Counted from the stretch's first letter, positions 32,505 to 44,990 are shown. The stretch: DNA of 64,000 nucleotides from Lucinisca nassula (GCA_963580285.1 OY757010.1:72444738-72508737), one strand, 5' to 3'. A program made the numbers and translations. The notes: generated by a model from the letters alone, not told the origin.

Positions 32505-35500
32505 AGCTCACCGTCACGTAGTGACGAGGTGAGCTTTTGGGAACACTTTTTGTCCGTCGTCCGTGCGTGCGTCCGTAAACAATTTCTTTAAACGACATCT
32601 CCTCCTAAACCACTGATCGGATTTTGACCAGACTTCACAGGAATGATCCTTAGGTGGTCCCCTTTCAAAGTTGTTCAAATGGTTCCGGTCCGTTGCACAT
32701 CTAGGTCACAGGAGCCAAAAATAGATTTTTTTCACCAAAAACTTAAAAAATCTTCTTCTCTGAAACCACAAGGCCCAGGTCTTTGATATTTGGTATGAAG
32801 CTTCATCTAGTGGACCCCTACCAAGATTGTTCAAATTATAGTGCTGGGGCCAAAAATGCCCCCGCCCTGGGGCCCTTTGGTTTTACATAGGCTTATATAG
32901 GAAAATCTTCTTCTCTGAAACCACAAAGCCCAGGTCTTTGATTTTTGGTATGAAGCTTCATCTAGTGGACCCCTACCAAGATTGTTTAAATTATAGTGCT
33001 GGGGCCAAAAATGCCCCCGCCCCGGGGCCCTTTGGTTTTACATGGGCTTATATAGGGAAAATCTGTAAAAATCTTCTTCTCTGAAACCACAAGGCCCAGG
33101 TCTTTGATATTTGATATGAAGCTTCATCTAGTGAACCCCTACCAAGATTGTTCAAATTATAGTGCTGGGGCCAAAAATGCCGCTGCCCCGGGGCCCTTTG
33201 GTTTTCCATGGGCTTATATAGGGAAAATCTTTAAAAATCTTCTTGTCTGAAACTGCAAGGCCCAGGTCTTTGCTATTTGGTATGTAGCTTCATCTAGTGG
33301 ACCCCTCCCAAGATTGTTAAAATTATAGTGCTGGGGCCAAAAATGACCCCGCCCCGGGGCCCTTTGGTTTTAAATAGGCTCATGTAGGGAAAATCTTTAA
33401 AAATCTTCTTCTCTGAAACTGCAAGGCCCAGGTCTTTGATATTTGTTATGAAGCTTCATTTTGTGGACCACTGATCGGATTTTGACCAAACTTCACACAA
33501 ATGATCCTTAGGTGGTCCCCTTTCAAAGTTGTTCAAATGGTTCCGATCCGTTGCACGTATAGGTCAGAGGAGCCAAAAATAGATTTTTTCACCAAAAACT
33601 TAAAAAATCTTCTCTGAAACCGCAAGGCCCAGGTCTTTGATATTTGGTATGAAGCTTCATGTAGTGCACCCCTACCAAGATTGTTCAAATTATAGTGCTG
33701 GGGCCAAAAATGCCCCCGCCCCGGGGCCCTTTGGTTTTACATGGGCTTATATAGGAAAATCTTCCAAAATCTTCTTCTCTGAAACCACAAAGCCCAGGTC
33801 TTTGATTTTTGGTATGAAGCTTCATCTAGTGGACCCCTACCAAGATTGTTTAAATTATAGTGCTGGGGCCAAAAATGCCCCCGCCCCGGGGCCCTTTGGT
33901 TTTACATGGGCTTATATAGGGAAAATCTGTAAAAATCTTCTTCTCTGAAACCACAAGGCCCAGGTCTTTGATATTTGATATGAAGCTTCATCTAGTGAAC
34001 CCCTACCAAGATTGTTCAAATTATAGTGCTGGGGCCAAAAATGCCGCCGCCCCGGGGCCCTTTGGTTTTCCATGGGCTTATATAGGGAAAATCTTTAAAA
34101 ATCTTCTTGTCTGAAACTGCAAGGCCCAGGTCTTTGCTATTTGGTATGTAGCTTCATCTAGTTGACCCCTCCCAAGATTGTTACAATTATAGTGCTGGGG
34201 CCAAAAATGCCCCCGCCCCGGGGGCCCTTTGGTTTTAAATAGGCTCATGTAGGGAAAATCTTTAAAAATCTTCTTCTCTGAAACTGCAAGGCCCAGGTCT
34301 TTGATATTTGTTATGAAGCTTCATTTTGTGGACCACTGATCGGATTTTGACCAAACTTCACACAAATGATCCTTAGGTGGTCCCCTTTCAAAGTTGTTCA
34401 AATGGTTCCGATCCGTTGCACGTATAGGTCAGAGGAGCCAAAAATAGATTTTTTCACCAAAAACTTAAAAAATCTTCTCTGAAACCGCAAGGCCCAGGTC
34501 TTTGATATTTGGTATGAAGCTTCATGTAGTGCACCCCTACCAAGATTGTTCAAATTATAGTGCTGGGGCCAAAAATGCCCCCGCCCCGGGGCCCTTTGGT
34601 TTTACATGGGCTTATATAGGAAAATCTTCCAAAATCTGCTTCTCTGAAACCACAAAGCCCAGGTCTTTGATTTTTGGTATGAAGCTTCATCTAGTGGACC
34701 CCTACCAAGATTGTTTAAATTATAGTGCTGGGGCCAAAAATACCCCCGCCCAGGGGCCCTTTGGTTTTACATGGGTTTATATAGGGAAAATCTGTAAAAA
34801 TCTTCTTCTCTGAAACCACAAGGCCCAGGTCTTTGATATTTGATATGAAGCTTCATCTAGTGAACCCCTACCAAGATGGTTCAAATTATAGTGCTGGGGC
34901 CAAAAATGCCCCCGCCCCGGGGCCCTTTGGTTTTCCATGGGCTTATATAGGGAAAATCTTTAAAAATCTTCTCGTCTGAAACTGCAAGGCCCAGGTCTTT
35001 GCTATTTGGTATGTAGCTTCATCTAGTGGACCCCTCCCAAGATTGTTAAAATTATAGTGCTGGGGCCAAAAATGACCCCGCCCCGGGGCCCTTTGGTTTT
35101 AAATAGGCTCATGTAGGGAAAATCTTTAAAAATCTTCTTCTCTGAAACTGCAAGGCCCAGGTCTTTGATATTTGTTATGAAGCTTCATTTTGTGGACCAC
35201 TGATCGGATTTTGACCAAACTTCACACGAATGATCCTTAGGTGGTCCCCTTTCAAAGTTGTTCAAATGGTTCCGATCCGTTGCACGTATAGGTCAGAGGA
35301 GCCAAAAATAGATTTTTTCACCAAAAACTTAAAAAATCTTCTCTGAAACCACAAGGCCTAGGTATTTGATGTTTGGTATGAAGCTTCAGCTAGTGGACCT
35401 CTACCAAGATTGTTCAAATTATAGCCCTGAGGCCACAAATGCCCCTGCCCTGGGGCCCTTTGGTTTTGCATAGACTTCTATAGAGATAATCTTTGAAATC

Positions 35501-35899
35501 TTTTTCTCTGAAACAGCAAGGCTCAGGTCTTTGATATTTGGTGTGAAGCTTCATGTAGTGGACCTCTATCAAGATTGTTCAAATTATAGCCCTGAGGCCA
35601 AAACACCTTAGCCATTTGGTTTTACATAGGGTAATGAAGGGAATATCTTCAAAGAAATCTTATTCTCAGAAACCACAAGGCTCAGGTCTTTGATATTTGG
35701 TGTTTAGCTTCATCTAGTGGACCTTTGCCAAGATTGTTCAATTATAACCTTTGTTGATATTTGGTATGAAGCTTCACCTATTTAGACCTCCCTCAACATT
35801 ATGCACATTATAAACCTGGGTCAATAATGGCCCTCCCCAGGGCCCCCTTGTTACTCTATGGATCAGGTTAGCGATTCAGGGCCATCATGGCCCTCTTGT
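32505..35899 (+). mobile_element. T1 tandem-repeat element, copy 2, nested in T2
   Basis: The head AGCTCACC...GGTGAGCT interrupts a T2 unit inside GGGGCCTTTTTTTCGTATTTGG. After the 3' end (GGGCCATCATGGCCCTCTTGT) the unit continues with TTTCGTATTTGG. The array has a higher-order period of about 865 bp (33470, 34335, 35200, with a related leader at 32609), each containing several 165-bp units and one copy of the leader segment TGATCCTTAGGTGGTCCCC. Confidence 0.85.
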
Positions 35900-36570
35900 T
35901 TTCGTATTTGGTCAATAACTTTCTAATTTTGAGATGGATTTTAAAATTACTTGGCATAATTATTAACAACCATGAGACGATGTGTGGTGCACATGAGGCA
36001 GGTCGGTACCTCAAAGGTCAAGGTCATAGTTAGAGGTCAAAGGTCAAAAAGGGGGCCTTTTTTTCGTATTTGGTCAATAACTTTATTATTTTGAGATGAA
36101 TTTTGAAATCGCTTGGCAGAAATGTTAACCAATATAAGGCGATGTGTTGAGCGCATGACCCAGGTTGGTACCTCAAAGGTCAAGGTCATACTTAGAGGTC
36201 AAAGGTAAAAAAGGGGCCTTTTTTCGGGTTTTGTCAATAACTTGCTTATTTTTAAATAGAATTTGAAGTTACTTGGCAAACATGTTGACTATCATGGGAC
36301 GATGTGTTGCATGCATGATTCAGTTTGGTACCTAAAATGTCAAGGTCATACATAGAGGTCAAAGGTAAAAAAGGGGCCTTTTTTCGTGTTTGGTCAATAA
36401 CTTTCTTATTTTTAGATGGATTTTGAAATTGCTAGGCAGAAATGTTAACCACCATGAGATGATGTGTTGCACGCATGACCCAGTTTGGTACCTGAAAGGT
36501 CAAGGTCATACATAGAGGTTAAAGGTAAAAAAAAGAACCTTCTTTGTGTTCTGTCAATAACTTTCTTATT

Positions 36571-36710
36571 ATGCCCCCAACTTTGAAAAAGACGGAGGGG
36601 CATATTGGTTCTGGTTCGTTCGTCCGTCCGTTACGCTTTTGATGCATAGCATAACTAAAGAACCGTGTATGCTAGGGTTTTGAAATTTCATATATGGATT
36701 CCTCATGGAA
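36571..36710 (+). mobile_element. T3 head fragment inside T2 copy 2
   Basis: ATGCCCCCAACTTTG...GGAGGGGCAT, GTTCGTTCGTCCGTCC, then only the first 60 bp of a unit before T2 resumes. The 5' junction is at the same T2 position as in copies 1 and 3. Confidence 0.8.
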
Positions 36711-37372
36711 TTATTTTTCTATGAACATTTTTAAAGTTACTATGCAGAAATGTTCATCTTCATTAGATGATGTGTTGCACACAAGACCCAGCTCAATACA
36801 TCCAATGTCAAGGTTATACTTAGCAGTCAAAAATGGGGGAGACATCTGTGTTTTTGTAGAAAAACAAATTCTAGTTATTACCTGTTTTGAGGTTTCCGCT
36901 ACCAAAGGGCAAATTGTGCAGATTTAATTGAAAAGCAGTCTGATTTGGGTATATGCTGTTCAGGTCCGTCTATTCAGATATTTTAGTTATGGTAATATTT
37001 ATTAATGTAATAATGTTAAAGAAAGAGTATTCAATGAAAAACATGATGCGTTGCTTATTATTTTAGAATACCATTTATAAAATAATTTATTGATCTTTGA
37101 ACCCCTAAGTCCTCTCGAATCTCCTGTGAGTCAATTTTATGCACAATTATCATCAACCCAGCTTCAGAGTTGGATAACTGGATAACTGATTTCTGTCATT
37201 CCACTGTGACCTTGACCATTGCCCTATCGACTCTAAACTTGTTAGTTATCATCCTTTTGGGCAATTAATTCTTGTCCTGCTGAATATTTTAATCTGCCAC
37301 ACCCACAACTGATTATCAACCAATCAGATTACTTGATTCAAATTATTGCAACAGATTCACAATACAAATGAC

Positions 37373-37433
37373 AATGTAGATCCTGATCAGATGGCTTCTT
37401 CAGAAGCTATCTGATCTGGATCTACATTGTTTC
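37373..37433. repeat. D hairpin 6
   Basis: GACAATGTAGATCCTGATCA, the inner stem GATGGCTTC/GAAGCTATC (one mismatch), and the inverse outer arm. The rest of 36875-37800 shows nothing I recognise. Confidence 0.75.
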
Positions 37434-37570
37434 AAAGATAAGACATATCCAGGCTCAGCATGGCAAGGGTTAAGTTTTGTGTGAGTTAAAAACACTCTAG
37501 CTTTAAAGAAGAATGTGCTAAATAAGATCTGACTAGTTAGATCCTTTGGAAGCAAAGAATACACCAGGTT

Positions 37571-37615
37571 TTATCGAGTCTGTTCATGACTACTGAAATG
37601 TGCAACACCGGTTGC
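37571..37615 (+). repeat. Paralogue of the foldback insertion site, uninterrupted
   Basis: GGTTTTATCGAGTCTGTTCA then TGACTACTGAAATGTGCAAC and ACCGG. The same sequence is split by the 2.9-kb foldback element at 38131/41033. Confidence 0.75.
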
Positions 37616-37804
37616 GCCCTCTTTAACTGGCTTCAGCAGAACTCTTATTTTCAAAATAATTCTAAATGAACTCAATGATCCCAAAGGACCAGAAAGTATA
37701 ATCTGCGCTATGATGATGTATGGGGAGACTTTTTACGGATGATACATGGCACAACACCAGCTGCAGTGAAGATAAGTTCTAAATAGCTAGATCCTACATT
37801 ACAA

Positions 37805-38065
37805 TAACACACCCGTGCGACATAGCGCATGTTTCACATCATCAAAATGGCTTTGATGAAAATCTGTAATATTTTTCTTATTTATACTGCATACATAGGT
37901 TACGGGTGCTCGTTAGAACCGCCTCATTGCGGCGGTTCTAACGAGTACCAACAACATATGTCTTGGTGCAGAAATAAGAAATATAATGTATACCCCGTAA
38001 ACCCCAGTTTTCTCTTTATAAAGTGGGGTTTTAGAGGGGTGTTCATTTCACACACTTGTTCACAT
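37805..38065 (-). mobile_element. H-family MITE, subfamily b
   Basis: The stem AACCGCCTCATTGCGGCGGTT is nearly perfect. The right end has AAAGTGGGGTTTTAGAGGGG and GTTCATTTCACACACTTG. Confidence 0.75.
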
Positions 38066-38130
38066 ACAGAAGCAAAAAATACACTAAATAAACCAAAATA
38101 GCAGACTGGGTTTTATTGAGTGTGTTCATG

Positions 38131-41033
38131 ACCGGTGTCCCAGTTTATCTTGTCCCCTGGGTAGCTTTACCCCCGGGGGTAAGGATATCCCGGGATATCT
38201 TTACCCCCACCCTGGATATCTTCACCCCCGGGGGTAAAGCTAAACTGGCCAGGGTATCTTTACCCCTGGGGGTAAAGATAAACTGGCCAGGATATCTTTA
38301 CCCCCACCCCAACTTTTGGGTATAAACTATTTTCTTAATACCCAATTTCTTCTTATATGTAAGAGAAGCAAGATAGTGGACTCCATGTTTCACTTTAACA
38401 TTTTTCGTTTCAATCATGACTCAGACTAATAGAACTACCCTTACTAAGAAATATGACCACATTATAGAGGCAAATGATTATTTAATAACTTCTTTTTGTA
38501 TATTTTCTTATTCAAAATGTCCCTTATGACAATCTTTCATAATCTTGCATTATCCCTGTCAGTTGTGAAATGGGTGGTGGGGGTGAGTGGAAAGGTGGGG
38601 GTAAAGATATCCCAGCTGGGATATCTTTACCCCCGGGGGTAAAGCTAAACTGGCCAGGATATCTTTACCCCCCACCCCAACTTTTGGGTATAAACTATTT
38701 TCTTAATACCCAATTTCTTCTTATATGTAAAAGAAGCAAGATAGTGGACTCCATGTTTCACTTTTAACATTTTTCGTTTCAATCATGACTCAGACTAATA
38801 GAACTACCCTTAGTGAGAAATATGACCATATTATAGAGGCAAATGATTATTTAAGAACTTCTTTTTTGTATATTTTCTTATTCAAAATGTTGCTTTTGAC
38901 AATCTTTCATAATCTTGCATTGTCCCTGTCAGTCGTGAAATGGGTGGTGGTGGTGAGTGGAAAGGCAGGGGTAAAGCTAAACTGGCCAGGATATCTTTAC
39001 CCCCACCCATGAGCAATGGTAGAGGTGTGAAATCCTGATTCATGCAAGCTAGCTTGTGGTAATGTTATGTCAACCATAGACCATTGGACATCAGTAGTAC
39101 CTTCCATTGTTGAGAAATGTGCTTGTCTGGGTTTTCCAAAGTCTTGATTTTTTGGGGGGTGGTGGTGGTGGGGGGGGGGGGGTCACCGTATCCCAGCCAG
39201 GAAATCTTCACCCCCACCCATGAGCAATGGTATAGGATGTGAAAAAAATATTCTTGCAAGCTGTACAGTTTAATTATGCTTGTTTTGTTTTTTTTGCTTC
39301 ACTTACATATAAGAAGAAATTGGGCATTAAGAATTAGTTTATACCTAAAAGTTGGGGTGGGGGTAAAGATATCCTGGCCAGTTTAGCTTTACCCCCGGGG
39401 GTAAAGATATCCCAGCCAGGATATCTTTACCCCCGCCTTTACACTCACCACCACCTATTTCAAAACTGATAGGGATAATGCAAGATTATGAAAGATTGTC
39501 ATAAGGGACATTTTGAATAAGAAACTATACAAATTCTTAAAGTGATTTTTTAATTCATAGACTATTTGTTATTTTCCCTGCGGAAATATAATTTAGAAGA
39601 ATATACAAAAAGAAGTTATTAAATAATCATTTGCCTCTATAATATGATCATATTTCTTACTAAGGGTAGTTCTATTTGTCCAAGTCATTATTGAAACGAA
39701 AAATGTTCAAGTGAATCGAGTCCACTTTCTTGCTTCTCTTACATATAAGAAGAAATTGGGCATTAAGAAAACAGTTTATACCCAAAAGTTGGGGTGGGGG
39801 TAAAGATATCCTGGCAAGTTTAGCTTTACCCCCGGGGGTAAAGATATCCCAGCCGGGATATTTTTACCCCCGCCTTTCCACTCACCACCACAGCCCATTT
39901 CACAACTGACAGGGATAATGCAAGTTTATGAAAGATTGTCATAAGGGACATTTTGAATAAGACTATACAAAAAGAAGTTATTAAATAATCATTTGCCTCT
40001 ATAATATGATCGTATTTCTTCCCAAGGGTAGTTCTATTAGTCCGAGTCATGATTGAAACAAAAAATGTTCGTGAAACATCGAGTCCACTATCTTGCTTCT
40101 CTTACATATAAGAAGAAATTGGGCATTTAGAAAATAGTTTATACCCAAAAGTTGGGGTGGGGGTAAAGATATCCTGGCCACTTTAGCTTTACCCCCGGGG
40201 GTAAAGATATACCCGGCCGGGATATCTTTACCCCCGCCTTTCCACTCACCACCACCACCCATTTCACAACTGACGGGGATAATGCAAGATTATGAAAGAT
40301 TGTCATAAGGGACATTTTGAATAAGAAAATATACAAAAAGAAGATATTAAATAATAATTTGCCTCTATAATATGGTCATATTTCTTTCTAAGGGTAGTTC
40401 TGTAAGTCAGAATCACAATTGAAACAAATAATGTTCAAGTGAAACATCGAGTCCACTATCTTGCTTCTCTTACATATAAGAAGAAATTGGGCATTTAGAA
40501 AATACTTTATACCCAAAAGATGGGGTGGGGGTAAAGATATCCTGGCCAGTTTAGGTTTACCCCCGGGGGTAAAGATATCCCAGCTGGGATATCTTTACCC
40601 CCGCCATTCCACTCACCATCACCACCCATTTCACGACTGACAGGGATAATGCAAGATTATGAAAGATTGTCATAAGCAACATTTTGAATAAGAAAATATA
40701 CAAAAAAGAAGATAGTTAATAATCATTTGCCTCTATAATATGGTCATATTTCTTACTAAGGGTAGTCCTATTAGTCCGAGTCATGATTGAAACGAAAAAA
40801 TGTTAAAGTGAAACATAGAGTCCACTATCTTGCTTCACTTACATATAAGAAGAAATTGGGCATTAAGAAAATAGTTTATACCCAAAAGTTGGGGTGGGGG
40901 TAAAGATATCCTAGCCAGTTTAGCTTTATCCCCGGGGGTGAAGTTATCCAGGGTGGGGGTAAAGATATCCCGGGATATCTTCACCCCCGGGGGTAAAGCT
41001 ACCCAGGGGGTAAAGATAAACTGTTACACCGGT
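38131..41033. mobile_element. 2.9-kb foldback element with repeat-built arms
   Basis: The ends ACCGGTGTCCCAGTTTATCT and, inverted, ACCGGTGTAACAGTTTATCT start two long inverted arms. Each arm is an array of units of about 360-380 bp: a GGGGGTAAAGATATCC-rich segment, then AACTTTTGGGTATAAAC, ACATATAAGAAGAAATTGGG (inverted) and GTGAAATGGGTGGTGG. About two and a half units face right (38131-39010) and four to five face left (39350-41033), around a unique centre at about 39010-39340. No ORF of note. Architecture recalls Foldback (FB/TU) transposons; relation to any named family is not established. Confidence 0.8.
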
Positions 41034-41369
41034 ACTGAAATGTGCAACACCGGCCATGCCAAGTCTTAAAAACATTTTGTCTGCAGAGAGACACACAAAG
41101 ACAGACATGGTAAAATGAGTATACCCTCCAAGACAACTCGTCTTCATTGGCAGATGGTATAAAAGCCAGCAACAAAAGAATTTTCAGTTTATTCACTTTA
41201 TTATTCACATAATATCTGTATGATAGAAAAAAAAAAAAGATAAAAAACAAGAAACAAAATTTAACAATTGCCCTGCTGAATAAATTAATTTTGTCACACC
41301 CGTTTTTGACTATCAACCAATCGAATTGTAATGTGTGCATTCAATTAGCACAAGCTGAATGACATTTGG

Positions 41370-41431
41370 GGTAGATCCTGATCAGATGGGTTCTACAGAA
41401 GGCATCTGATCTTGATCTAAACTATTTGCAA
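41370..41431. repeat. D hairpin 7
   Basis: GGGGTAGATCCTGATCAGAT, the inner stem GGGTTCTAC/AGAAGGCAT (poor), then ATCTTGATCTAAACTATTTGC-type inverse arm (split: ATCTTGATCT, AAACTATTTGC). Confidence 0.6.
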
Positions 41432-41475
41432 AGGCAGGGGTCATAGTGATCAGCAGGTAAAGGGTTAAAGACATT

Positions 41476-41755
41476 CATCATGAAAACACGCCTATATAAT
41501 TTTGGCCCCTAAGAACCCCACTTTTATATAGTAAAACTGGGGTTTGCACGGGTAAACCTTATTTTTCTTATTTCTGCTCTAAAATATAGATTGTAGGTAC
41601 TCATTAGAACCGCCTCGATGAGGCGGTTCTAACGAGTACCCAAAATCTATATTTTGAGCAGAAATAAGAAAAATATCACAATTTTTCATCTGAAAATTTT
41701 CATTTTTCGGCGATAAATGTTACAATGTATTTGTATAGGCTAGTTTTCGTAATGA
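41476..41755 (+). mobile_element. H-family MITE, subfamily a, copy 4
   Basis: CATCATGAAAACACGCCTAT and, inverted, TTGTATAGGCTAGTTTTCG. The stem AACCGCCTCGATGAGGCGGTT is perfect. Confidence 0.85.
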
Positions 41756-41897
41756 ACAAGATGCTTCAACATGTGTCCCAGTCTGGTCAGTCTGTTACAT
41801 AGGAATGGAATCTGGATAATTTTTTTGTGTCCTGAAAATTATCAGAGTTTCTCTGAATAAAGAAATGTACCATATTTACTGTATGTATGCAGACAGA

Positions 41898-42237
41898 CAG
41901 TGTGTGTGTGTGTGAATTCGGGTTTAACGTCACTTTCAACAATTTTTCAGTCATATCACGACGGTGTCTGGTTGTGACAGGGAGCTCAATGCTCACGTTT
42001 ATAGTGCTGCCTCACTGAAGTATCATGTCCCAGACACATTACATGATACCACACCCAGTCACATTATCCTGACACTCGGTCGACCAGTCCTAGCTCTTCC
42101 CCGTAAATCTGAGTGCCAAGCGAGGAGCAGCTAGTACCATTTTTAACGACTTTGGTATGTCGCGGCCCGGGATCAAACCCCAGACCTCCCGTTCCCCGGA
42201 GCGGACACTCTACCAACTGAGCTATCGGGGCCGGTTG
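41898..42237 (-). mobile_element. tRNA-derived SINE, full length, inverted
   Basis: The head at 42172-42237 reads, inverted, GATAGCTCAGTTGGTAGAG (A box) and GGTTTGATCCCGGGCC (B box), and an anticodon arm around CCGCTCCGGGGAACGGG. The 3' end reads, inverted, CGACGGT..., AAAGTGACGTTAAACCCG, followed by a CACA microsatellite. About 340 bp in all. The GACGTTAAACCC 3' end is shared with 12053-12124 and resembles SINE family A. Confidence 0.8.
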
Positions 42238-42256
42238 TGCAGACAGACAGGCCTGA

Positions 42257-42337
42257 GCAAATAGTGTAAACCCAGACAAGATGCCACAGAAAATGCCACA
42301 TTCTGTGGCATCTCATCGGGGTCTACACTGAAACTTT
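42257..42337. repeat. D hairpin 8
   Basis: AGCAAATAGTGTAAACCCAG, the inner stem AAGATGCCACAGA/TCTGTGGCATCT with a duplicated ATGCCACA, and the arm GGGGTCTACACTG. Confidence 0.75.
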
Positions 42338-42750
42338 GCCACACATCCAGCTATTTTTGACACATCGGATAGTAAATACTTGTTCTAAAATTTGAACAAG
42401 AACAATTATCGTAAAGCATCAAGATGTCTAATATTTAGGGCTGATACGGTATATCAGACATCTGCAGAACTTGTCAAGACTCCAATAGACATGCAGCAAA
42501 TCTGCTATAGTAATGAGTGGCATTTGCTCCATCATATGACGTCCCGTCTGAGAATGTAATAAAGGCAATAATCCACTAGTGGATTAAATATGCAAATTAG
42601 TTAGATACGCCCTGTAACGTTACATGTACAAAGTCCCTAACGACGTTGCGTTTACTTATAGCGGAATAGTGACATTTTTTTATATAAAACAATCGAGAAT
42701 AAAATGCATTTAAAATGTCACGATAAATAGAGTCTTTCATTCCTGCTCAT

Positions 42751-42794
42751 GTATTATTAAATTTATTAAACTCATTTAATAAATTCAATAATAC
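42751..42794. repeat. AT-rich palindrome
   Basis: GTATTATTAAATTTATTAAA and its inverse around CTCA, with one mismatch. 42340-43699 is otherwise mainly non-repetitive within the window; TGCATTTAATCCACC occurs twice at 43592-43622. No supported gene. Confidence 0.75.
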
Positions 42795-43699
42795 ATAAAC
42801 TCTTTTTGATCATTAACCGATTGAAGCTTATGACCCACAAAGAGGGTTGATGCATCATTAAACACGAAATCATCATCATCATCATAAATAAACACTCCTG
42901 TAAGATCTCTGAAAATGAAAAAAAAAATCATCCAGGGTTTATAACATAATTAATTCCCCATTGTAACATACTAATGTAACATACTAGACCAACTGAGCAA
43001 TTTAGCCAAAAGTTATGTTGTTAGGTAACGTATCCTTAAAATATACTTATTTTTCCCTGCTAGAAAAACGTTTGAACCTTGTAATTTGATTAAAATTTGA
43101 TGCAGATTTTTATTTTTTCTAATTAATTGACTTTTTAAATTGAGAAATTTTAGTATAGACTTCTAATAACCTCTAACTCTTATCAGCATTACCTAGCGAT
43201 TGGGTAATGTAGCATCATATAATCGGTCTCTCCGCAGTATTTTATGGTGGGAGTCATAAGAAACAGCTGGAAATGTGATACCCCACTTACCTGACTTCTC
43301 TAAGAGAAAAACACGGCATGTAGAGGTTCAATGCAACCGCAGTAGCAGTGCGCAATTATTCCTACGGCCCATTCAAACCAGGAAAGCCTGACAAGGTTAG
43401 CATCTACGGTAGCGGAAATTACTGAAAATTTGCTTAAATAAATATAGCAAAGGTTATTTGGTTATTTTCTGGGTATTAAATGTTTTAAATTAGTGTTAAA
43501 ACTTCCAAATTAGGCACCTGAAAGGTAGGTCCTATCACTGAATGTATTATAGGTCAGTAGAAGGTATTATAGGTCACAACCAATTATAGTATGCATTTAA
43601 TCCACCATGCATTTAATCCACCCGCATTATTTGGTTAGTAGAATGTCTGATTGTGGTAAAAAAATATTTTTGTGGGTCGCTTTTTCATTATAAAGCTAA

Positions 43700-44157
43700 C
43701 TAGAGCTGCCGCCTAACGGGCGCCAATTATACCCCCCCTACCGACAAATTTTTACAAGTATTTGAACTTGAGGAAGGTCAACGTAAAGGTCAAGGTCAGG
43801 TTTGTGTATATCAATCTTAAGTACTAGTGGCAAGGTGTGTGGTGTGTGAATATTAAAGAAATCGATCAAAGAATAAGGAAGTTATGAGCAATGTTAACTT
43901 TTGTAACGGACCGACGACAAATTTTTACAAGTATTTGACCTTGAGGAAGGTCAACGTAAAGGTCAAGGTCAGGTTTGTGTATATCAATCTTAAGTACTAG
44001 TGGCAAGGTGTGTGGTGTGTGAATATTAAAGAAATCGGTCAAAGAATAAGGAAGTTATGAGCAATGTTAAAGTTTTTTGTAACGGACTTTGTAACGGACC
44101 GACGACGACAAGCTGACTCCTATATACACCCTTCAAACTTCGTTTGCGGGGGTATAA
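43700..44157 (-). mobile_element. T6 tandem-repeat element, complete two-unit copy
   Basis: Read on -, the head TATACCCCCGCAAACGAAG/TTTGAAGGGTGTATA is followed by GTCGTCGTCGGTCCGTTAC, then two units of about 170 bp nearly identical to each other (containing GACCTTGACCTTTACGTTG). The 3' end is the hairpin CGCCCGTTAGGCG followed by GCAGCTCTAG and TT. The smallest complete member of the architecture in the window. Confidence 0.8.
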
Positions 44158-44201
44158 TAATTACAGCACTGATCCTAAGTATTGAAACAGATAGGCCGAA
44201 G

Positions 44202-44270
44202 CAAACAGTGCAGACCCAGATCAGACTGCTCCTGTAGGAGCAGTCTGATCAGGCTCTACACTGTTTGCCA
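44202..44270. repeat. D hairpin 9
   Basis: GCAAACAGTGCAGACCCAGA, the inner stem TCAGACTGCTCC/GGAGCAGTCTGA (perfect), then the arm CTCTACACTGTTTGC. Confidence 0.85.
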
Positions 44271-44399
44271 TTCCGTCTGCACCTTTTGAACCCTTTGCTG
44301 GATCATGAAACAAATTTGTTAAAATTTTAGGAGAATTACAACTCCTCAAGGGTTCAGATTTTCTTTCTTTGTTTTCTCCACCTGATGTCCACTAGTAGG

Positions 44400-44687
44400 A
44401 AACCATCAGGGCTTGAACAAATAGATGGGCTGCATGATGCTTCCACGCAGCGCTGAAACCGACCCGTACACGACTACTGGTAAACCGCTTAGAGGATCTA
44501 ACCCTGCCCAGGAAAAGCGGTACGAGTCAGCCCGTCCATGCTAATAAACCCTATTGGTTTCATTGGGTGGCAGGGCTTGAGATGTCATTTCATCTCAAGG
44601 TCGGGTTAAAGTCCCACAAAATTGGAAGCAACGTCTCCAAAATGACCTTCACAGTGTTGACGGGGATGTTAAACTTCAAACAAATCA
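44400..44687 (+). mobile_element. SINE family A, copy 4
   Basis: GGGCTTGAACAAATAGATGG to GTTGACGGGGATGTTAAAC. It is followed by an inverted T4 fragment (44700-44850) and then a second 3' end GGACGGGGACGTTAAACCTC (44857-44892). Confidence 0.75.
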
Positions 44688-44699
44688 TTAATGTAGATT

Positions 44700-44850
44700 T
44701 TAAGTCATTGAATCATGAAATATAGGTAAGGTCAAATATGGGTGCTTGCATTTAATTTGCCAACATAGATGCAAGTTTGTACTAAGTATCATTTTCAAAC
44801 TCTTATAAGTTCATGAGCAATGGACTTGAATATTAGGGTCAATGCTAGGA
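44700..44850 (-). repeat. T4 unit fragment, inverted
   Basis: ATCATGAAATATAGGTAAGG, TTTGTACTAAGTATCAT and ACTCTTATAAGTTCATGAG match, inverted, the units at 1-523. Confidence 0.65.
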
Positions 44851-44896
44851 TTGTTGGACGGGGACGTTAAACCTCAAATCAAACAAACAAAACTAG

Positions 44897-44990
44897 TAAG
44901 AGACCACCTTTGGAACTGTTCAAAAAAAATCTTCAAGACCACTTTTGAACAGTTACAAAGGTGATCTTAATACTGGAATTTCTTTATATT
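44897..44990. mobile_element. Inverted-repeat MITE, short copy of the 30156 family
   Basis: AAGAGACCACCTTTGGAACT, GTTCAA and inverted GTTACAAAGGTGATCTTAAT. The arms pair imperfectly. Confidence 0.6.

Larger units (their letters stand above)
32122..36874 (+). mobile_element. T2 tandem-repeat element, copy 2, 5'-truncated, with T1 and T3 inside
   Basis: It starts inside the T2 leader (ATACTTTTTGAATTATCTCC) and lacks the head. Units match copy 1 closely, and the 3' end is again AAATTCTAG. T1 occupies 32505-35899 and a T3 head fragment 36571-36710. Confidence 0.8.

Noticed and set aside
33637..34813. Repeated 103-residue frames (IFGMKLHVVHPYQDCS type) and similar frames in 51.7-53.3 kb
   Set aside because: They are translations of T1 units, occur once per higher-order repeat, and have no independent coding signal.
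43260..43385. A further SLC6 exon on the - strand (frame LSWFEWAVGIIAHCY)
   Set aside because: It ends in a stop before the donor-like GTAAGT and does not match the SLC6 order; kept only as an unexplained block.
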